NCBI GenBank assembly: GCA_963575745.1
Contig: CAUYUJ010019603.1
Coordinates: forward strand, 96,001-160,000
Direction: 5' to 3'
Length of the DNA: 64,000 nt
Source of the DNA: Prorocentrum cordatum
Lineage: Eukaryota; Sar; Dinophyceae; Prorocentrales; Prorocentraceae
Part shown: in pieces, positions 62,249 through 64,000 of the stretch
Position numbering within the stretch: the stretch's first letter is position 1
Layout of the letters: each line of letters starts with the position of its first letter
Translations under genes and position numbers: made by a program
The notes under the pieces: generated by a model
Database searches by the model: none
Told to the model about the DNA's origin: nothing
What the model saw: the letters and a program-made list of their open reading frames with translations, nothing else

Positions 62249-63200
62249 CTAGACCACCGGGTGCAAGCCAACTTTTCCACAGGGCTCAGCACTTCTGGTT
62301 GGCATGAGAGCTTGCGCGTGGTCGGTCTGGCCCAACGTGCCACTGCCATCGCTGGTGGGCTGATGTCTTGTCTCGCGGCACGGCGTGGCAATTCCTTCGG
62401 AGATTGCCGGCTCATCTGCGCTCAGGGCTTTCTCCCGACACTTCCGAAGCGTCGCTTTCTCTTCGGGAGTTTCTGTGACCTTGGCGTCGCCGATGTGTTT
62501 CGCGGCCAGGGCGCAGAGCTCGCCGCCGTGATGCTTTGCGTTTCGTTGTCGTGAAATGTGGGGGCGGCCTGGTGCGCGCCGTTGGTGGACTCTGTAAGGT
62601 GTGTGAACTAGCATCTGGGCGCATCCTTGCAGCCGGTGACTGGTTTCTCCATGTGAAGGACCTCGAGTGCTGGTTAGAAATTCTCGAACCTTCTGGTACC
62701 GCGAAGATCTGCGACGCCGTCGGCGGAGGTCTCGAAGTTGACTTCGCGCTGCTCCTCGCCCGTTGCCTCTGCGATTTCTTGGTGGCTGACCCCTCTGAGG
62801 AAAGCTTGGCGCCCCGCGCTTCGGTCGTCCATCCTCGGCCAGCTGCGTCCGAAAGAACCACTCGCTGTAAGAGTCATTCGGAAGTGCTGGCGTACGTGAC
62901 GATAAAAAAGGCGTCGATGTCCCTGAAACCTCGAAAAATCAATCGCATGCGTGTGATCCGTGCCTTCTGTGTGTGGTCCGACTTCTTCCGTGTCCACTTC
63001 CAGTTGCCTGCGCATCTGAAGTCCAGGGTGTTTTTTGGCTCCTTGGCGTCGTTCCCGTCAGAAGCACTTCGTCCACCTAGACTTGGAGCTCCTCGAGCAC
63101 TGCCACGGTTACTGCCGCAGCGTGCCCTTGGAGTTCGTGGGGTGAGTAGGTCGGCGTTGCGTTCGGTCGCAGCCTTCCTTGACCCAGCAACGTAGAGCCT
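62249..63200 (-). other. unidentified minus-strand frames
   Basis: Pieces at 62249-62614 (VTETPEEKATLRKCREKALS), 62412-62861 and 62674-63015 look partly protein-like but lie in different frames. A plus-strand frame (62536-63195) overlaps them. No domain is recognised; they could be exons or relics of another element. Confidence 0.25.
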
Positions 63201-64000
63201 GAGTAGTGCACGATGGCCGTCAGGTACTGGGTGGTCGAAGAATAACTTGTGCATCTCGTCGGGTGCCAATATCTCTACGTGAGAATTCCGTGATCGTCGT
63301 AGTCGATGGCCTCCGATGGTGTTAGAGGTTCCGCGTTGAACGCCAAGTGGTGGTGGCGCAATTGCACTGCTGAGGCCAGGGCACGGGGTGGTGGATCTGA
63401 CGCGGGGGGCTGCGGCTCGGTCTCCCAGGGGAGGGGGGGGAGCTAGCGGCGCATGCCGTGAGGACATCATGGCGCGTGACGGTCTGTTGCTCTGCCGTCA
63501 TGGACGCCCGCCAGGTCGAGTTGACGAGGTGTGCGTCGCTCGAGTCCTGGTAGAATCCTTCCTGGGTGTCTGAGAGTCGGCCATCCTCGTTGGCGGAGTT
63601 GCCAAGGTGCATGCCGGCCCCGCGCGTCGGCACTGCTGCCTCGTATATCGGCCAAGCGAAGGTCGTCTTCCGCAGCGTCTCCGCAGCAACGGCCGCTTAC
63701 ACTCCCAAGGGCAATTCGAACGGAGCCTCGGCTGGTCAATTGCTAAGGGAAAGGGGGGGCCGCGTTTTTCCCACTGGCGAAGGCAACCATCGGGCGCGGC
63801 GCGCCCCCGTCCGCCGCGAGCGTCGGCACTGGTGGGGCCCCGGCCGAGCAGAAGCGTCTGCGGGGGGAGGGGGGGGGGCAAAAAGAACGCGCCCTCGTTC
63901 ATATAGTTCAAGGCAAGCCGCGAACAAGGAAGAGCGGATCGCGCAATTGACCGCATGCACCCGAATAATCAAGCATGCCCCCCCCCGTCCGCCACAAAAT
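63201..64000. other. right end of window, nothing recognised
   Basis: GC-rich sequence with short G or C runs near 63430, 63745 and 63870. No supported gene. Confidence 0.4.

Overview
The window looks like dinoflagellate nuclear DNA. The best single sign is a decayed copy of the dinoflagellate trans-spliced leader just 5' of the only well-formed host-type gene (19089-19110, minus strand). That gene is a single intronless frame, as expected of a processed cDNA put back into the genome. GC-rich sequence, long microsatellites, many nested tandem arrays, and Copia-, DIRS- and R2-like retroelement relics of types I recall from dinoflagellates agree with this. I see no tRNA, rRNA, CRISPR array or bacterial operon.

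Layout. 1-6.3 kb: microsatellites, degenerate tandem repeats and a 77-bp satellite (array A). 6.4-11.5 kb: a broken DIRS-like retroelement on the minus strand (gag-like, reverse transcriptase, tyrosine recombinase). 11.6-17.3 kb: a 1.6-kb hexanucleotide array, a 73-bp tandem and a long GGGCCGTCTTGG-type repeat field. 17.4-19.1 kb: a secreted or Golgi-type glycosyltransferase-like gene with two C-terminal cysteine repeats. 20-22.1 kb: the same repeat field in the other orientation, then a 90-bp array (B).

22,563-39,941 is one Ty1/Copia-type LTR retrotransposon of 17.4 kb on the minus strand. It has 185-bp LTRs about 95% identical and flanked by a CATTTTT duplication. Gag carries a coiled coil and CCCH zinc fingers; pol is ordered protease, integrase, reverse transcriptase, RNase H. 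About 8.4 kb of further minus-strand ORFs of unknown function lie between RNase H and the 3' LTR, and the first of them overlaps the pol stop as TGATG. This extra cargo is the most unusual coding content here. Many frame breaks and a lost integrase glutamate show that this copy is decayed.

40.4-55 kb is a modular composite satellite. Six blocks reuse the same cassettes: a conserved ~290-bp module, a GGGACGTGCCA-type array, a 42-bp or 75-bp array and a conserved closing module. Members of the 77/90-bp family (C-F) lie beside them. 55-64 kb holds unidentified GC-rich ORFs, (GGA)n, (CTC)n, (GAC)n and CCGAACC tracts, and a 5'-truncated R2-like LINE whose C-terminus carries a restriction-like endonuclease.

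Apart from the glycosyltransferase-like gene I find no convincing host gene. Most long open frames are by-products of stop-poor repeats. Family names are from memory of motifs and were not checked by any search.
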